Below, in pieces: positions 41,368 through 50,962 of a DNA stretch of 64,000 nucleotides. The position numbers and the translations under genes were made by a program. The DNA comes from Sphingomonas sanguinis NBRC 13937 (GTDB lineage Bacteria > Pseudomonadota > Alphaproteobacteria > Sphingomonadales > Sphingomonadaceae): NCBI RefSeq assembly GCF_001591005.1, contig NZ_BCTY01000001.1:1-64000 (forward strand), given 5' to 3'. Numbering within the stretch: position 1 is the first letter of the stretch; every line of letters begins with the position of its first letter. Below the pieces are notes generated by a model, which searched no databases, had not been told where the DNA came from, and was given only the letters and a program-made list of their open reading frames with translations.

Positions 41368-42075
41368 ATGACCGCAACCATCGCGCTGGTCGATGACGAC
41401 CGGAACATCCTGACCTCGGTGTCGATCGCGCTGCAGGCAGAGGGATTCGTGACCCGCGTCTATGCCGATGGCGAGGCGGCGTTGAAGGCGCTGACCGACA
41501 ATCCGCCCGACCTGGCAATCTTCGACATCAAGATGCCGCGCATGGACGGGCTGGAGCTGCTTCGTCGCCTGCGGGAGAAGAGCCAGATCCCGGTCATTTT
41601 CCTGACCAGCAAGGACGACGAGCTGGACGAGGCGCTGGGCCTGGCGATGGGCGCGGACGACTATATCGCCAAGCCCTTCTCCCAGCGCCTGCTGATCGCG
41701 CGCATCCGCGCCATCCTGCGCCGGTCGGAATATGTCGGCACGCCGCAGGGGACCCCCGCTGCCGATGCGCAGGGGCCGCTGACGCGCGGCGCGCTGGCGA
41801 TGGACCCGGCACGGCACCGCGTAACGTGGAAGGATGAGCCGGTGACGCTGACCGTCACAGAATTCCTGATCCTGGAAACGCTGGCGCAGCGCCCCGGCAT
41901 CGTGCGCACCCGCAACCAGCTGATGGATGCCGCCTATCAGGACGACATCTATGTCGACGACCGCACCATCGACAGCCACATCAAGCGCCTGCGCCGCAAG
42001 TTCCGGCAGGTAGACCCCGAATTCGACGCCATCGAGACGCTCTATGGCGCCGGCTACCGATTCTCCGAGGAGTGA
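41368..42075 (+). CDS. chvI: ChvI-type OmpR-family response regulator
   Basis: DNA-binding regulator paired with ChvG. 235 residues: receiver domain with acidic pair in LVDDDRN, phospho-acceptor in [19 protein letters not shown] and conserved [11 protein letters not shown] and YIAKPFSQ, then an OmpR-type winged helix ([53 protein letters not shown]). The ChvI branch is recognised by context (pckA, chvG, hprK) and by the closely matching receiver. In alphaproteobacteria it responds to acidity and envelope signals. chvG starts within its last 32 nt. Confidence 0.94.
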   Translation: MTATIALVDDDRNILTSVSIALQAEGFVTRVYADGEAALKALTDNPPDLAIFDIKMPRMDGLELLRRLREKSQIPVIFLTSKDDELDEALGLAMGADDYIAKPFSQRLLIARIRAILRRSEYVGTPQGTPAADAQGPLTRGALAMDPARHRVTWKDEPVTLTVTEFLILETLAQRPGIVRTRNQLMDAAYQDDIYVDDRTIDSHIKRLRRKFRQVDPEFDAIETLYGAGYRFSEE

Positions 42076-43609
42076 AGCCCCCGACCTGGCGTTACGCTGG
42101 TCGGGCCAGATCTCGCTGACACAGCGGATTCTGGCGATCAACATCTTTGCTCTGCTGCTGCTGGCGGGCGGATTCTTCTATCTCGACAGTTATCGTACCC
42201 GGCTGCTCGACAACCGGGTTGCCCAGTCGCTGCGCGAAGTGCGGCTGATGGGCGAGGCGCTGACCTCGGTGCGGAGCGAGGAGCGCGATGTGCTGGTCAT
42301 GCGGCTGGCCCGCGATACCGGGGGGCGCATCCGGCTGTTCGATGCCGGGGGCAATCTGGTGGCGGACAGCCGCGCGCTCGGCATCCGCAATGTCGTGCTG
42401 CGCGATCCCGACAAGCAGGACTGGGGGCAGGTGATCGCACGTTTCCTGGACGCCGGGATCGACACGGTGGTCGGCGCGGCGCGGCCCCCGCTCTATCGCG
42501 AGCGACGTGGCGGCGCGGAATGGCCCGATGTGCGGCTGGCGCGTGAGGGGCGCGTGTCCGCTTCCGTATGGCGTGCACCGGATCGCACTCCCGTCATCAC
42601 CGCCGCCGCCCCCCTGCCCGGCGGCGGCACGATCATGGCGACCGAAAACGCCCGCTTCATCACCGAGACGGTGCGGATCGAACGGTTTCGCTTGAGCGTG
42701 TTGCTGGCGCTCGTCGCGCTCATCTCCGTGCTGCTGTCGCTGTTTCTTGCCAGGACGATCGTCCGGCCGCTCCGTCGCCTGGCTCGTGCGGCGGTACGGG
42801 TCCGGTTGGGGCGCGCTCGCGAGGTCGTGGTGCCGCGCCTGCCCGACCGGCGCGACGAACTGGGGATGTTGGCGCGCGCCCTGTCCGACATGAGCCTGGC
42901 GCTGCGCGCCCGGATCGACGCGACCGAAGCGTTCGCCGCCGATGTCACGCATGAGTTGAAGAACCCGCTGGCATCGCTGCGGTCCGCCGTCGACACGCTG
43001 GAGACGGTCCACGACCCCGATCTCCAGGCCCAGTTACTGGCGATCGTGCGCGACGATGTACGACGGCTGGACCGGCTGATCACCGATATTTCCGATGCCT
43101 CGCGACTGGACGCGCAGCTCAGCCGTGCCAAGTTCGATCCGGTCGACCTTCACGCCCTGCTGGCAGGCCTGATCTCTCAGCGCGAGGCGCGCGGGGTCGA
43201 GCGGGGCATCCGCCTGCGTTTCGACTCGACCGAACCCGGCCCCGCCGTCATCGCGGGCGAGGGCGCCCGGTTGGAGCGGGTGTTCGAGAACCTGATCGTC
43301 AACGCCCTGTCCTTCTCGCCCGACGATGCCGTTGTCGCAATCAGCCTGGCGCGCGAGCAGGAGGATGTTGTCGTCCGGGTGGAGGATGAAGGCCCCGGCG
43401 TGCCGGAGGAAGCGCGCGAGGCAATCTTCCGGCGCTTCCATTCGATCCGCCCGAGCAGCGAGGATTTCGGCCAGCATTCGGGCCTTGGCCTCGCTATCGC
43501 GCGGACGATCGTCGAGGCGCATCAAGGCCGCATCCATGTCGAGTCGCGCGAAGACCGGTTGAGCGGTGCCCGCTTCGTCGTTCGTCTTCCCTTGGCGGTG
43601 GGCGCATGA
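42044..43609 (+). CDS. chvG: ChvG-type sensor histidine kinase
   Basis: Membrane kinase for ChvI. 521 residues: first membrane segment ([19 protein letters not shown]), a periplasmic sensor domain of about 200 residues ([40 protein letters not shown]), second segment ([18 protein letters not shown]), HAMP linker, then a kinase with H box [20 protein letters not shown] and catalytic motifs [22 protein letters not shown] and [10 protein letters not shown]. The ATG at 42044 overlaps chvI by 32 nt and hprK follows with a 4-nt overlap. Confidence 0.94.
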   Translation: MAPATDSPRSEAPDLALRWSGQISLTQRILAINIFALLLLAGGFFYLDSYRTRLLDNRVAQSLREVRLMGEALTSVRSEERDVLVMRLARDTGGRIRLFDAGGNLVADSRALGIRNVVLRDPDKQDWGQVIARFLDAGIDTVVGAARPPLYRERRGGAEWPDVRLAREGRVSASVWRAPDRTPVITAAAPLPGGGTIMATENARFITETVRIERFRLSVLLALVALISVLLSLFLARTIVRPLRRLARAAVRVRLGRAREVVVPRLPDRRDELGMLARALSDMSLALRARIDATEAFAADVTHELKNPLASLRSAVDTLETVHDPDLQAQLLAIVRDDVRRLDRLITDISDASRLDAQLSRAKFDPVDLHALLAGLISQREARGVERGIRLRFDSTEPGPAVIAGEGARLERVFENLIVNALSFSPDDAVVAISLAREQEDVVVRVEDEGPGVPEEAREAIFRRFHSIRPSSEDFGQHSGLGLAIARTIVEAHQGRIHVESREDRLSGARFVVRLPLAVGA

Positions 43610-44049
43610 CGGGGTCGCAAGAACCGGAACTGATCCACGCGACCGCCGTGGCGATCGGCGAGACCGGCGTGCTTCTGCTCGGTCCGTCGGGGGCGGGCAA
43701 ATCCGATCTGGCGTTGCGGCTGATCGATCGCGGCGCGACGCTGATCGGCGACGATTATCTCCACGCTCGACAGGTCGATGGCGGCCTCCAAGTCGTCGTG
43801 CCGGACCGGATCGCGGGACTGATCGAAGTGCGCGGGGTGGGCATCATGCCCATGCCGCATCGCCCGACCGCGATGATCGGGCTCGCTATTCACCTGTCGA
43901 ACGAGGCCGAAGGCGAAGAGCGGCTGCCAAACCCCCGCGAAACTGTGATCGCGGGCGTCACGATCCCCCTCTATAGCCTTTTCCCCTTTCCCGCTTCGGC
44001 CCCGATCAAGGTCGAGCTTCTGGTATCGTGCCTCAAGGAACGCCTATAA
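43606..44049 (+). CDS. hprK: Short HPr kinase/phosphorylase
   Basis: C-terminal-domain-only HPr kinase, 147 residues, as usual in alphaproteobacteria; full-length HprK of Gram-positives has an extra N-terminal domain. Walker A is GPSGAGKS at residues 26-33, and the HprK signature appears as DRIAGLIEVRGVGIM. GATLIGDDYLHARQ holds the catalytic region. Phosphorylates HPr on serine. Starts 4 nt inside the end of chvG and ends in an overlap with rapZ (TAATG). Confidence 0.95.
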   Translation: MTGSQEPELIHATAVAIGETGVLLLGPSGAGKSDLALRLIDRGATLIGDDYLHARQVDGGLQVVVPDRIAGLIEVRGVGIMPMPHRPTAMIGLAIHLSNEAEGEERLPNPRETVIAGVTIPLYSLFPFPASAPIKVELLVSCLKERL

Positions 44050-44960
44050 TGGACCGAAAACGTATCCTGCTGGTCACCGGCATGTCCGGTGCGGGCACGT
44101 CGACGACGTTGAAGACGCTGGAAGATCTCGGCTGGGAGGTGGTCGACAACCTGCCGCTATTCCTGCTCGATGGCCTGCTGGAGGCCGCGCCGCCGCGTGG
44201 CATGGAGGGCAAGAACCGGCCGCTAGCGATCAGCATCGGCGTGCGCACCCGCGACTTCGCCCCCAGCCAGATCACACAGAGCATCCGGCGGCTGAACGAA
44301 AGCCCCAATCTGGCGATCGAGACGCTGTTCCTGAATTGCGGCGGCGCGGAACTGAAACGGCGCTATGCCGAGACTCGCCACCGCCACCCCCTGGCCATGG
44401 ACCGATCGGCCGACGACGGCATCGCGCATGAACGGGCGCTTCTCGCTCCAGTGCGCGACATGGCCGACCGATTGCTCGACACGACCAACATGACCAGCAA
44501 CGACCTGGGCCAGTGGCTGCGCGCCAATTACGCGGTCGAGGGGCTCAGTGAGCCGGTGCTGACCGTTATGTCCTTCGGTTTCTCCAAAGGGCTGCCGCGC
44601 AACGCCGATCTGGTGTTCGACATGCGGTTTCTGCGCAATCCCCACTGGTCGGCTGAGCTCCGCCCGGGCACCGGGCTGGATCAGGGCGTGATCGACTATA
44701 TCCGCCGCGATCCCGTTTACGAGACCGCCGTGGGCCAGATCGAGACGCTGCTCGACACGCTGGTGCCGCGCTACATCGCCAGCGGAAAATCCTATATCAC
44801 TATCGCCATCGGCTGTACCGGCGGGAGACATCGTTCGGTCCATGTCGCCGAACGGATCGCGGAACGGTTGCGCAAAAGCGGATTTTCGCCCACGGTGGTA
44901 CATCGTGATTTGAGTGCCGTGCCGAAAGACTCTCTGGAAGCCGGGCCGGCCAAGCAATGA
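44049..44960 (+). CDS. rapZ: RapZ-family protein with altered Walker A
   Basis: RNase-adaptor/nucleotide-binding family; E. coli RapZ directs RNase E to the sRNA GlmZ, and the role in alphaproteobacteria is less clear. 303 residues from ATG 44049. Walker A reads GMSGAGTS at residues 11-18: the invariant lysine (expected GAGKS) is threonine (codon ACG at 44097-44099, one base from AAG). The rest is intact: LEDLGWEVVDNLPLFLLDGL, FLNCGGAELKRRYAETRHRHPL, DMRFLRNPHW, and CTGGRHRSVHVAERIAERL. Start overlaps the hprK stop (TAATG); a GTG at 44028 is the alternative. Confidence 0.93.
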   Translation: MDRKRILLVTGMSGAGTSTTLKTLEDLGWEVVDNLPLFLLDGLLEAAPPRGMEGKNRPLAISIGVRTRDFAPSQITQSIRRLNESPNLAIETLFLNCGGAELKRRYAETRHRHPLAMDRSADDGIAHERALLAPVRDMADRLLDTTNMTSNDLGQWLRANYAVEGLSEPVLTVMSFGFSKGLPRNADLVFDMRFLRNPHWSAELRPGTGLDQGVIDYIRRDPVYETAVGQIETLLDTLVPRYIASGKSYITIAIGCTGGRHRSVHVAERIAERLRKSGFSPTVVHRDLSAVPKDSLEAGPAKQ

Positions 44961-44969
44961 TGGATATGC

Positions 44970-45386
44970 GTGTCTGACATGATCGGTCTGGTTCTGGTGA
45001 CGCACGGGCGGCTCGCCGATGAGTTCGTGACCGCGATGATACATGTGGTCGGTCCGCAGGAGCGGATCGCTACCATCGCGATCGGGCCGGAGGATGACAT
45101 GGAGGAGCGGCGCACCGACATTGCCGCCGCCATCGCCACCGTCGATGCCGGGCGCGGCGTGATCGTGCTGACCGACCTGTTCGGCGGCACGCCCTCCAAC
45201 CTCGCCATCTCGCTGATGGAGCGTGGCCGGGTTGAGGTGATCGCGGGCATGAACCTGCCCATGCTCATCCGTCTGGGATCGGCGCGCAAGTCGATGCAGG
45301 TGGTCGACGCCGTCGCCGCCGCGCGTGAGGCGGGTCGCAAATATATCTCGGTCGCCTCCGAAGTGCTGGGCGAGGCCGCCGCATGA
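44970..45386 (+). CDS. PTS EIIA component, mannose family
   Basis: Phosphocarrier of the EIIA-Man type, 138 residues. The phosphorylated histidine is in LVLVTHGRLADEF at the N-terminus, and VIVLTDLFGGTPSNLAIS is the conserved dimer/active-site region. No EIIB, EIIC or EIID follows, so it is likely regulatory, as in other alphaproteobacteria. GTG at 44970 with GGA upstream is taken as start; ATG at 44979 would remove three residues. HPr starts in its stop codon (ATGA). Confidence 0.93.
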   Translation: MSDMIGLVLVTHGRLADEFVTAMIHVVGPQERIATIAIGPEDDMEERRTDIAAAIATVDAGRGVIVLTDLFGGTPSNLAISLMERGRVEVIAGMNLPMLIRLGSARKSMQVVDAVAAAREAGRKYISVASEVLGEAAA

Positions 45387-45655
45387 CGGAACAGAGCCGC
45401 ACCGTCCTCATCACCAATCGCCGTGGCCTCCATGCCCGCGCCAGCGCCAAGTTCGTCACCCTCGCCTCTACCCAGCCCTGCGAGGTGCGCGTGGCCAAGG
45501 ATGGCAGCGCGGTGACCGGCACGTCGATCATGGGCCTGATGATGCTGGGCGCCGCCATGGGCGACACCATCACGATCAGCGCGGCCGGTGACGGTGCGGA
45601 TACGACGGTCGAAGCGCTGGCCGCGCTGGTGGAAGCGAAATTCGGCGAAGACTGA
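45383..45655 (+). CDS. ptsH: HPr phosphocarrier protein
   Basis: Phosphorelay protein between enzyme I and EIIA, 90 residues. The phospho-histidine lies in TNRRGLHARASAKFV and the regulatory serine (target of HprK) in AVTGTSIMGLMMLGAA. Both histidine and serine sites are kept, so control by HprK is possible. It starts at 45383 overlapping the EIIA gene by 4 nt, and the SpoU methyltransferase begins in its stop (TGATG). Confidence 0.95.
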   Translation: MTEQSRTVLITNRRGLHARASAKFVTLASTQPCEVRVAKDGSAVTGTSIMGLMMLGAAMGDTITISAAGDGADTTVEALAALVEAKFGED

Positions 45656-46467
45656 TGCCTCGTGAGATTACCGCTTACTCCAACCCACTGATCAAGTGGG
45701 TGCGCGACCTGCGCGACAAGCGTCACCGCAAGCAGGCGCGCCAGTTCCTGGCCGAGGGCCTGCGCATCCTGACCGAGGCGCGCGAAACGGGGCGGCTGCC
45801 GCACCTGCTATTCTACGCCAGGCCCTCTGCCAATCACCCGCTCGTCCGCGATCTGGTCAAGGCGGTTGAGGCCGCCGAGGGCGAGGCAATCGAGACGACG
45901 CCGGACATCCTGTCCAAGCTGTCGGGTAAGGACAATCCGCAGGCGGTCGTCGGCGTGTTCGAGGAATTCGCGGTCACGCTGGACGATCTCGATCGCAGCA
46001 AGGCCGGTATCTGGCTGGTCGCCGAGCGCCTGCGTGATCCGGGCAATCTGGGCACGATCCTGCGCACCGGCGATGCGGTGGGCGCGGGCGGCCTGATCCT
46101 GATCGGTGAGTGCGTCGATCCCTTTTCAGTCGAAGCGGTGCGCGCCAGCATGGGCGCGCTGTTCACCGTGCCGATCGTGCGGACCGAATGGCAGCTGTTT
46201 CTCGACTGGCTGCGGCAAGGGCCGGGCCAGCTGGTTGGGCTCAGCCTGGACACCGACTCGGACTATCGCGCGGCGCATTATACCGCGCCGACCTTCCTGC
46301 TGACCGGCAACGAGGCGCAGGGGATGCCCGACGATTATGCCGCCGCCTGCGATACGCTGGTGAAGATCCCGATGCTCGGCAAGGCGGACAGCCTGAACGC
46401 GGCGGTGGCGACGGCGGTCATGGCCTATGAAGTTCTGGCCCAGCAACGCGGCGCGAAGGCGGGCTGA
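45655..46467 (+). CDS. TrmH/SpoU-family RNA 2'-O-methyltransferase
   Basis: SPOUT methyltransferase, 270 residues, substrate unresolved (tRNA or 23S rRNA). Motif 1 WLVAERLRDPGNLGTILRTG, motif 2 FLLTGNEAQGMPDDY and motif 3 VKIPMLGKADSLNAAVATAV are clear and together make the trefoil-knot fold. An N-terminal substrate-binding domain (NPLIKWVRDLRDKRHRK; FLAEGLRILTEA) resembles RlmB/23S-type enzymes. Starts in the ptsH stop codon, making it the last member of this long co-directional run. Faces rmuC across a hairpin. Confidence 0.92.
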   Translation: MPREITAYSNPLIKWVRDLRDKRHRKQARQFLAEGLRILTEARETGRLPHLLFYARPSANHPLVRDLVKAVEAAEGEAIETTPDILSKLSGKDNPQAVVGVFEEFAVTLDDLDRSKAGIWLVAERLRDPGNLGTILRTGDAVGAGGLILIGECVDPFSVEAVRASMGALFTVPIVRTEWQLFLDWLRQGPGQLVGLSLDTDSDYRAAHYTAPTFLLTGNEAQGMPDDYAAACDTLVKIPMLGKADSLNAAVATAVMAYEVLAQQRGAKAG

Positions 46468-46483
46468 ACAATATCACTCGCCT

Positions 46484-46515
46484 CTGACGGAGATGGCGAC
46501 CAGCCACTCCGTCAG
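46484..46515. terminator. Hairpin between convergent SpoU-type gene and rmuC
   Basis: CTGACGGAG (46484-46492) pairs perfectly with CTCCGTCAG (46507-46515); inside, TGGC and GCCA add four more pairs after a one-base bulge, leaving a 5-nt loop. There is no T run, so it may be a weak bidirectional terminator or an RNA-stability element. Confidence 0.5.
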
Positions 46516-46526
46516 GACGGCGACCG

Positions 46527-47987
46527 TTACTCCGCCACTTCCGCCGCACCGGTCAGCTCCGCCACCGGCATCAGCTTGGTCAATGGACGCACCGACTGTT
46601 CGATGAGCGGTGGCGACTCGATCGTCTTGCCGCCCGTATCGATGTTCAGCGCCTCGAAGCGCTTGGCGCTGGTCAGGACATTGCTCTCCAGGCTGCCGAC
46701 AAAGGCATTATAAGCGGTCATCGCCGTATCGAGATTCTTGCCCAGCTTCGCGACATGGCCACCCATGACCGACAAGCGGCCGAACAGCTCCTTGCCGAGC
46801 ACACCAATCTCATGCGCCTGCTGCGCCAGCTTTTCCTGGCGCCAGACGGCGGCCACGGTCCGGGCGATGGCGATCAGGTTCGTCGGCGTCGCCAGCAGCA
46901 CCTTCTTGTCGAAGGCAAAGTCCCACAGCGTCGGATCATGCTCCAGCGCCGCCGACAGGAAATGCTCGCCGGGGACGAACATGATCACATAGTCGGGCGT
47001 GTCCTCGAACTGGCTCCAATAGCTCTTGTTGCCCAGCCCGTTGACGTGGGCGCGCATCGCCGCGGCATGGCGGGACAGCCCCAGTTGCCGGTCAGCCTCG
47101 TCGACCGCGCCGAACGCATCCTGATAGTCGTTCAGCGAGACCTTGGCATCGATGACCAGCGCCTTGCCGCCCGGCACGCGCACGATCGCATCGGGACGAA
47201 GACGCCCGCCTTCACCGTCCGCGACGCTGACCTCGGTCTGGAAATCGGCATGTTCGGACAGGCCGCAGGTTTCCAGAACATTGCGAAGCTGCTGCTCGCC
47301 CCAGCGACCCCGCGCCTTGGGGGCGTTGCGCAGCGCATTGACCAGCTTCGCTGCCTCGCCTGAGACGCGTTCCTGGCCGATCCGCATCGCCTCGATCTGC
47401 CCCTTCAACTCGCCGAATGCATCGCGGCGCTCGTCCTCGACCTTGCGCACCCCTTCCTCGTAGCGCTGGAGCCGCTGGTGCACCGGGTCGAGCAGCGCCT
47501 TGAGCGTCTGGCCCGAGGCTTCCTCCGACTGACGGAACCGCGCCTCGGCCCGCTCCAGAAACTGGCGCTGGGCGACTTCCAGCGCGCGGGCGGCGGCCTC
47601 GCCGAACTGGGCATTGATCTGTTCGCGGGCCTGGCCAAGCGCCTCCAGCGTCTGGGCATAGGCGGTCTCACGCTCCTGCGCCCGCGCACGTAACTCAGCA
47701 ATTTCCCGCAGCGCCGCGTTGCGCTCCGCCTCTACGGCATCGCGCGCCGCCCGGATCACATCGAGATCGGCCGCCCGGCCCCGTAGCTCGGCCAGCGCCT
47801 GGAGCGCATCGGAGCGTTCCCGTTCGGCCGCCTCGCGAGCCGCGCGCAGCGGCTCGACCTCGGCGGCGCGCGTCGTCGCGGTGGCCAGCTCGGCCGCCAG
47901 CCCATCGGCCGTGCGCCGCGCGGCCAGCCAGCCGACCACGCCCCCCAGCAATAGGGCGAGCAGCGCGACGGCGATCAATTCGGGCAT
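46527..47987 (-). CDS. rmuC: DNA recombination protein RmuC
   Basis: RmuC family; E. coli rmuC limits inversions at short repeats. 486 residues: N-terminal membrane-spanning segment (ELIAVALLALLLGGVVGWLA), a long alanine/glutamate/arginine coiled coil (residues about 25-190, e.g. AAEVEPLRAAREAAERERSD), then the nuclease-like domain (GRWGEQQLRNVLETCGL, DAIVRVPGGKALVIDAKVSL, PDYVIMFVPGEHFLSAAL). The VIDAKVSL element is the core of the PD-(D/E)XK-like fold. Upstream is a hairpin that ends the def unit. Confidence 0.94.
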   Translation of the reverse strand: MPELIAVALLALLLGGVVGWLAARRTADGLAAELATATTRAAEVEPLRAAREAAERERSDALQALAELRGRAADLDVIRAARDAVEAERNAALREIAELRARAQERETAYAQTLEALGQAREQINAQFGEAAARALEVAQRQFLERAEARFRQSEEASGQTLKALLDPVHQRLQRYEEGVRKVEDERRDAFGELKGQIEAMRIGQERVSGEAAKLVNALRNAPKARGRWGEQQLRNVLETCGLSEHADFQTEVSVADGEGGRLRPDAIVRVPGGKALVIDAKVSLNDYQDAFGAVDEADRQLGLSRHAAAMRAHVNGLGNKSYWSQFEDTPDYVIMFVPGEHFLSAALEHDPTLWDFAFDKKVLLATPTNLIAIARTVAAVWRQEKLAQQAHEIGVLGKELFGRLSVMGGHVAKLGKNLDTAMTAYNAFVGSLESNVLTSAKRFEALNIDTGGKTIESPPLIEQSVRPLTKLMPVAELTGAAEVAE

Positions 47988-48034
47988 TTCAACAACCTGT
48001 CAGATACGGGAAACAGGTCGGAACATAGAACGAA

Positions 48035-48070
48035 CGAAGCCGGTCGAACAAGGCTATTCGACCGGCTTCG
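48035..48070. terminator. 14-bp perfect inverted repeat downstream of def
   Basis: CGAAGCCGGTCGAA (48035-48048) and TTCGACCGGCTTCG (48057-48070) are exact inverse copies around an 8-nt loop. On the minus strand the hairpin follows the def stop (48094) and is followed by a T-rich TTCGTTCTATGTT, so it likely terminates recR-def transcription. Confidence 0.6.
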
Positions 48071-48093
48071 GGAAACGCAACGGTCGGCTGGGC

Positions 48094-48615
48094 TTAGCCC
48101 TTGCGGAGCTTGGTCAGCTTGCGCATCAGCATGTCGCGCTTCAGTCGGCTGACATGATCGATGAATAGCACCCCGTTCAGGTGATCGATCTCATGCTGCA
48201 TGCAGGTGGCGAGCAGGCCGTCGAGCTCGGCCTCATGCGCGTCGCCCTTTTCATCCAGCCACTTGACCTGGCACGTCGCGGGCCGCTTCACCTCGGCATA
48301 TTGCTCGGGGATCGACAGGCAGCCCTCGTTATAGGTCGACAGCTCTTCGCTGACCGACAGGATTTCGGGGTTGATATAGGCCTGGGGGTTCTTGATCGGC
48401 TTGCCTTCCTCATCCTCTTCCTCCTGCAGGTCGATGACGAGGATACGCTGGTCGACGCCGACCTGGATCGCGGCCAGGCCGATGCCGTGCGCGTCATACA
48501 TCGTCTCGATCATGTCGGAGACGAGCTGGCGGACGCTGTCGTCCACCGTCTCGACGGGCTTGGAGACGAGGCGCAGGCGGGGGTCGGGAACTTCGACGAT
48601 GGGAAGAATGGCCAT
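48094..48615 (-). CDS. def: Peptide deformylase
   Basis: Removes the N-formyl group from new polypeptides. 173 residues from ATG 48615 ([12 protein letters not shown]); the longer frame (from 48651) has no family similarity in its extra part. Iron/zinc ligands: cysteine in EGCLS and histidines in [20 protein letters not shown] is motif 1. Divergent from no gene: recR lies immediately upstream on the same strand with about 45 nt between. A second N-terminal-processing gene, fmt, is nearby on the other strand. Confidence 0.97.
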   Translation of the reverse strand: MAILPIVEVPDPRLRLVSKPVETVDDSVRQLVSDMIETMYDAHGIGLAAIQVGVDQRILVIDLQEEEDEEGKPIKNPQAYINPEILSVSEELSTYNEGCLSIPEQYAEVKRPATCQVKWLDEKGDAHEAELDGLLATCMQHEIDHLNGVLFIDHVSRLKRDMLMRKLTKLRKG

Positions 48616-48660
48616 GACGGTTTCGCTACGGTCAGCGGCCCAAACCGTCAAGCCAGCGGA

Positions 48661-49257
48661 TCAGACGACCGGCCGCCGCGCCCGCAGCGCCTGGGCCAGC
48701 GTCCCTTCATCGAGATAATCGAGTTCGCCGCCGACCGGCAGGCCATGCGCCAGCTGCGTCACGCGCACCGGGAAGCGCTCGATCCGCTCGGCGATATAGT
48801 GGGCGGTGGTCTGCCCCTCCAGCGTCGCGTTCATCGCGAGGACCACTTCGTCCACCCCGCCGCCCTCGATGCGGCGGACCAACGCGTCGATGCTGAGATC
48901 TTCGGGCCTCACACCCTCGAGCGCCGAGAGACGCCCGCCGAGCACATGGAAACGCCCCGGGAAAAGCCGCGACCGCTCCAGCGCCCAGAGGTCGGCGACC
49001 TCCTCCACAACACACAGCGCCCCTGCATCCCGCCGGGGGTCGGAGCAGATCGCGCACGGGTTTGCCGTGTCGATATTGCCGCAGGTCGAGCAGGTCTCCA
49101 GCCGCTCCTCCACCGCGCTCAACGCGGCCAACAACGGGCTGAGCGCTGCCTCGCGCTTCTTGAGCAGATGCAGGACCGCGCGACGTGCCGATCGGGGGCC
49201 AAGGCCAGGAATACGCGCCAGCGCCTGGGTCAGCGCCTCGATCTCGGGGGATGCCAT
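48661..49257 (-). CDS. recR: Recombination mediator RecR
   Basis: Works with RecF/RecO to load RecA. 198 residues with helix-hairpin-helix ([20 protein letters not shown]), a zinc finger of four cysteines ([16 protein letters not shown]), a Toprim domain ([16 protein letters not shown]) and the Walker-B-like [20 protein letters not shown] and [20 protein letters not shown] region. No dnaX is in the window. Divergent from fmt across about 50 nt; def follows on the same strand. Confidence 0.96.
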   Translation of the reverse strand: MASPEIEALTQALARIPGLGPRSARRAVLHLLKKREAALSPLLAALSAVEERLETCSTCGNIDTANPCAICSDPRRDAGALCVVEEVADLWALERSRLFPGRFHVLGGRLSALEGVRPEDLSIDALVRRIEGGGVDEVVLAMNATLEGQTTAHYIAERIERFPVRVTQLAHGLPVGGELDYLDEGTLAQALRARRPVV

Positions 49258-49310
49258 ATGGGACAGATAGGGGGTTGCGCGCCGTCCCGCCAGCGGGGAG
49301 AGGACGGCTC

Positions 49311-50216
49311 ATGCGGATCATCTTCATGGGTACGCCGGGCTTTGCCGTCCCGGTCCTGCACGCGCTGGTCGAGGCCGGGCATGATGTCGTCGCCAGCTAT
49401 AGCCAGCCACCGCGTCCCGGCGGGCGTCGCGGACGGCAATTGGTGCCCTCGCCCGTGCAGCAGGCAGCGGAAAGCCTGGGCATCCCGGTCCTGACGCCGG
49501 TATCGCTGCGTGTCGCCGAGGAACAGGCGCGGTTTGCGGACTTCGGAGCCGATGTCGCGGTCGTCGCGGCCTATGGTCTGATCCTGCCGCAGCCGATCCT
49601 GGATGCGCCTCGCCTGGGTTGTCTGAACGTCCATGGCTCGCTGCTGCCCCGGTGGCGGGGGGCCGCGCCGATCCAGCGGGCCATCTTGGCAGGCGATGTG
49701 GTGACCGGCGTCGGCATCATGCAGATGGAGGCGGGCCTCGATACCGGACCGGTGCGGCTGGAGGGCTCGACCCCGATCGGGCGCAAGACCACCGGCGAGC
49801 TGACCGACGAACTGGCGACGATGGGGGCCAGGCTGATGGTCCAGGTCCTGGTCGACCCGGATCGCTATCCGCCGCGTCCCCAGCCCGAGCACGGCGTCAC
49901 CTATGCCGCCAAGGTCGATAAGGCCGAGACGCGGCTGGACTTCACCCAGTCCGCCGCCCAGCTGGAACGCCAGGTCCGAGCCTTCCAGCCTGCGCCGGGC
50001 GCGTGGTTCGAGGTTCAGGGCGAGCGGATCAAGATGCTGTCCGCCGAACCGATCGACGCGAAGGGCGCGGCGGGTGAAGTGCTGGACGAACATTTGACCA
50101 TCGCCTGTGGCGAAGGCGCGCTGCGCCCGATGACGGTCCAGCGTGCCGGACGCGGCGTGTCGAGCGCGCAGGAGCTGCTGCGCGGCTTCGCCATTCCGGC
50201 GGGAACGCGGCTTTGA
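49311..50216 (+). CDS. fmt: Methionyl-tRNA formyltransferase
   Basis: Formylates initiator Met-tRNA. 301 residues from ATG 49311 ([15 protein letters not shown]), with AGAGGA just upstream; the longer open frame upstream runs antisense to recR and is not used. Formyltransferase motif [17 protein letters not shown] and [15 protein letters not shown] are standard, as is the C-terminal domain ([14 protein letters not shown]). The truA start overlaps its stop (TTGA). Confidence 0.97.
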   Translation: MRIIFMGTPGFAVPVLHALVEAGHDVVASYSQPPRPGGRRGRQLVPSPVQQAAESLGIPVLTPVSLRVAEEQARFADFGADVAVVAAYGLILPQPILDAPRLGCLNVHGSLLPRWRGAAPIQRAILAGDVVTGVGIMQMEAGLDTGPVRLEGSTPIGRKTTGELTDELATMGARLMVQVLVDPDRYPPRPQPEHGVTYAAKVDKAETRLDFTQSAAQLERQVRAFQPAPGAWFEVQGERIKMLSAEPIDAKGAAGEVLDEHLTIACGEGALRPMTVQRAGRGVSSAQELLRGFAIPAGTRL

Positions 50217-50962
50217 CGCGATTCGCGCTGACGGTGGAGTTTGACGGGCGGCCCTTCATGGGCTGGCAGCGTCAGTCGCATGGGCCAAGCGTGCAGCAAG
50301 CGCTGGAGGATGCCGTCCATGCCGTGACGGCCGAGCGCACCGCCGTCCATGCGGCGGGTCGCACCGACGCAGGTGTGCACGGGCTGGCGATGCGCGCGCA
50401 CGTCGATATTGCCAAGGACATCGCGCCCTTTCGCCTGATGGAGGCGATCAACGCGCGGATCAGGCCGAACCCGGTGGCGGTGCTCGACTGCATGACGGTG
50501 CCGGACGACTGGCACGCCCGCTTCTCATGCATCCGTCGGTCTTACGAATATCGGATCGTCAACCGCCGCGCGCCGCTGACCCATGAGGCCGGACTGGCTT
50601 GGCAGGTGCCGCAGCCGCTGGATGAAGTTGCGATGGCCGACGCCGCCGCGCGGCTGGTCGGACGGCACGACTTCACCACCTTTCGCTCGGTGCATTGCCA
50701 GGCGGATAGTCCGGTACGGACGCTGGACCTGCTGTCGGTCGAGCGAGAGGGGGCGCGGCTGTATATCCGCGCCGCCGCCCGCTCGTTCCTCCACCATCAG
50801 GTGCGGTCGATGGTCGGCTGTCTGGCCTTGGTCGGCATGGGCCGCTGGTCGCCCGACGATGTGGAGGCGGCCCTGGTCGCCCGCGACCGCGCGCAGCTGG
50901 GGCTGAACGCGCCGTCGGACGGGCTGTTCTTCGTGGCGGCCGATTACCCGGAGGAAAGCTGA
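50213..50962 (+). CDS. truA: tRNA pseudouridine synthase A
   Basis: Pseudouridylates positions 38-40 of tRNA. 249 residues; the catalytic aspartate lies in [11 protein letters not shown], with [18 protein letters not shown] at the N-terminus and [14 protein letters not shown] in the second half. Start is TTG at 50213 overlapping the fmt stop (TTGA), so it depends on coupling. Its end overlaps the convergent RlmD-type gene by 19 nt. Confidence 0.95.
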   Translation: MTRFALTVEFDGRPFMGWQRQSHGPSVQQALEDAVHAVTAERTAVHAAGRTDAGVHGLAMRAHVDIAKDIAPFRLMEAINARIRPNPVAVLDCMTVPDDWHARFSCIRRSYEYRIVNRRAPLTHEAGLAWQVPQPLDEVAMADAAARLVGRHDFTTFRSVHCQADSPVRTLDLLSVEREGARLYIRAAARSFLHHQVRSMVGCLALVGMGRWSPDDVEAALVARDRAQLGLNAPSDGLFFVAADYPEES

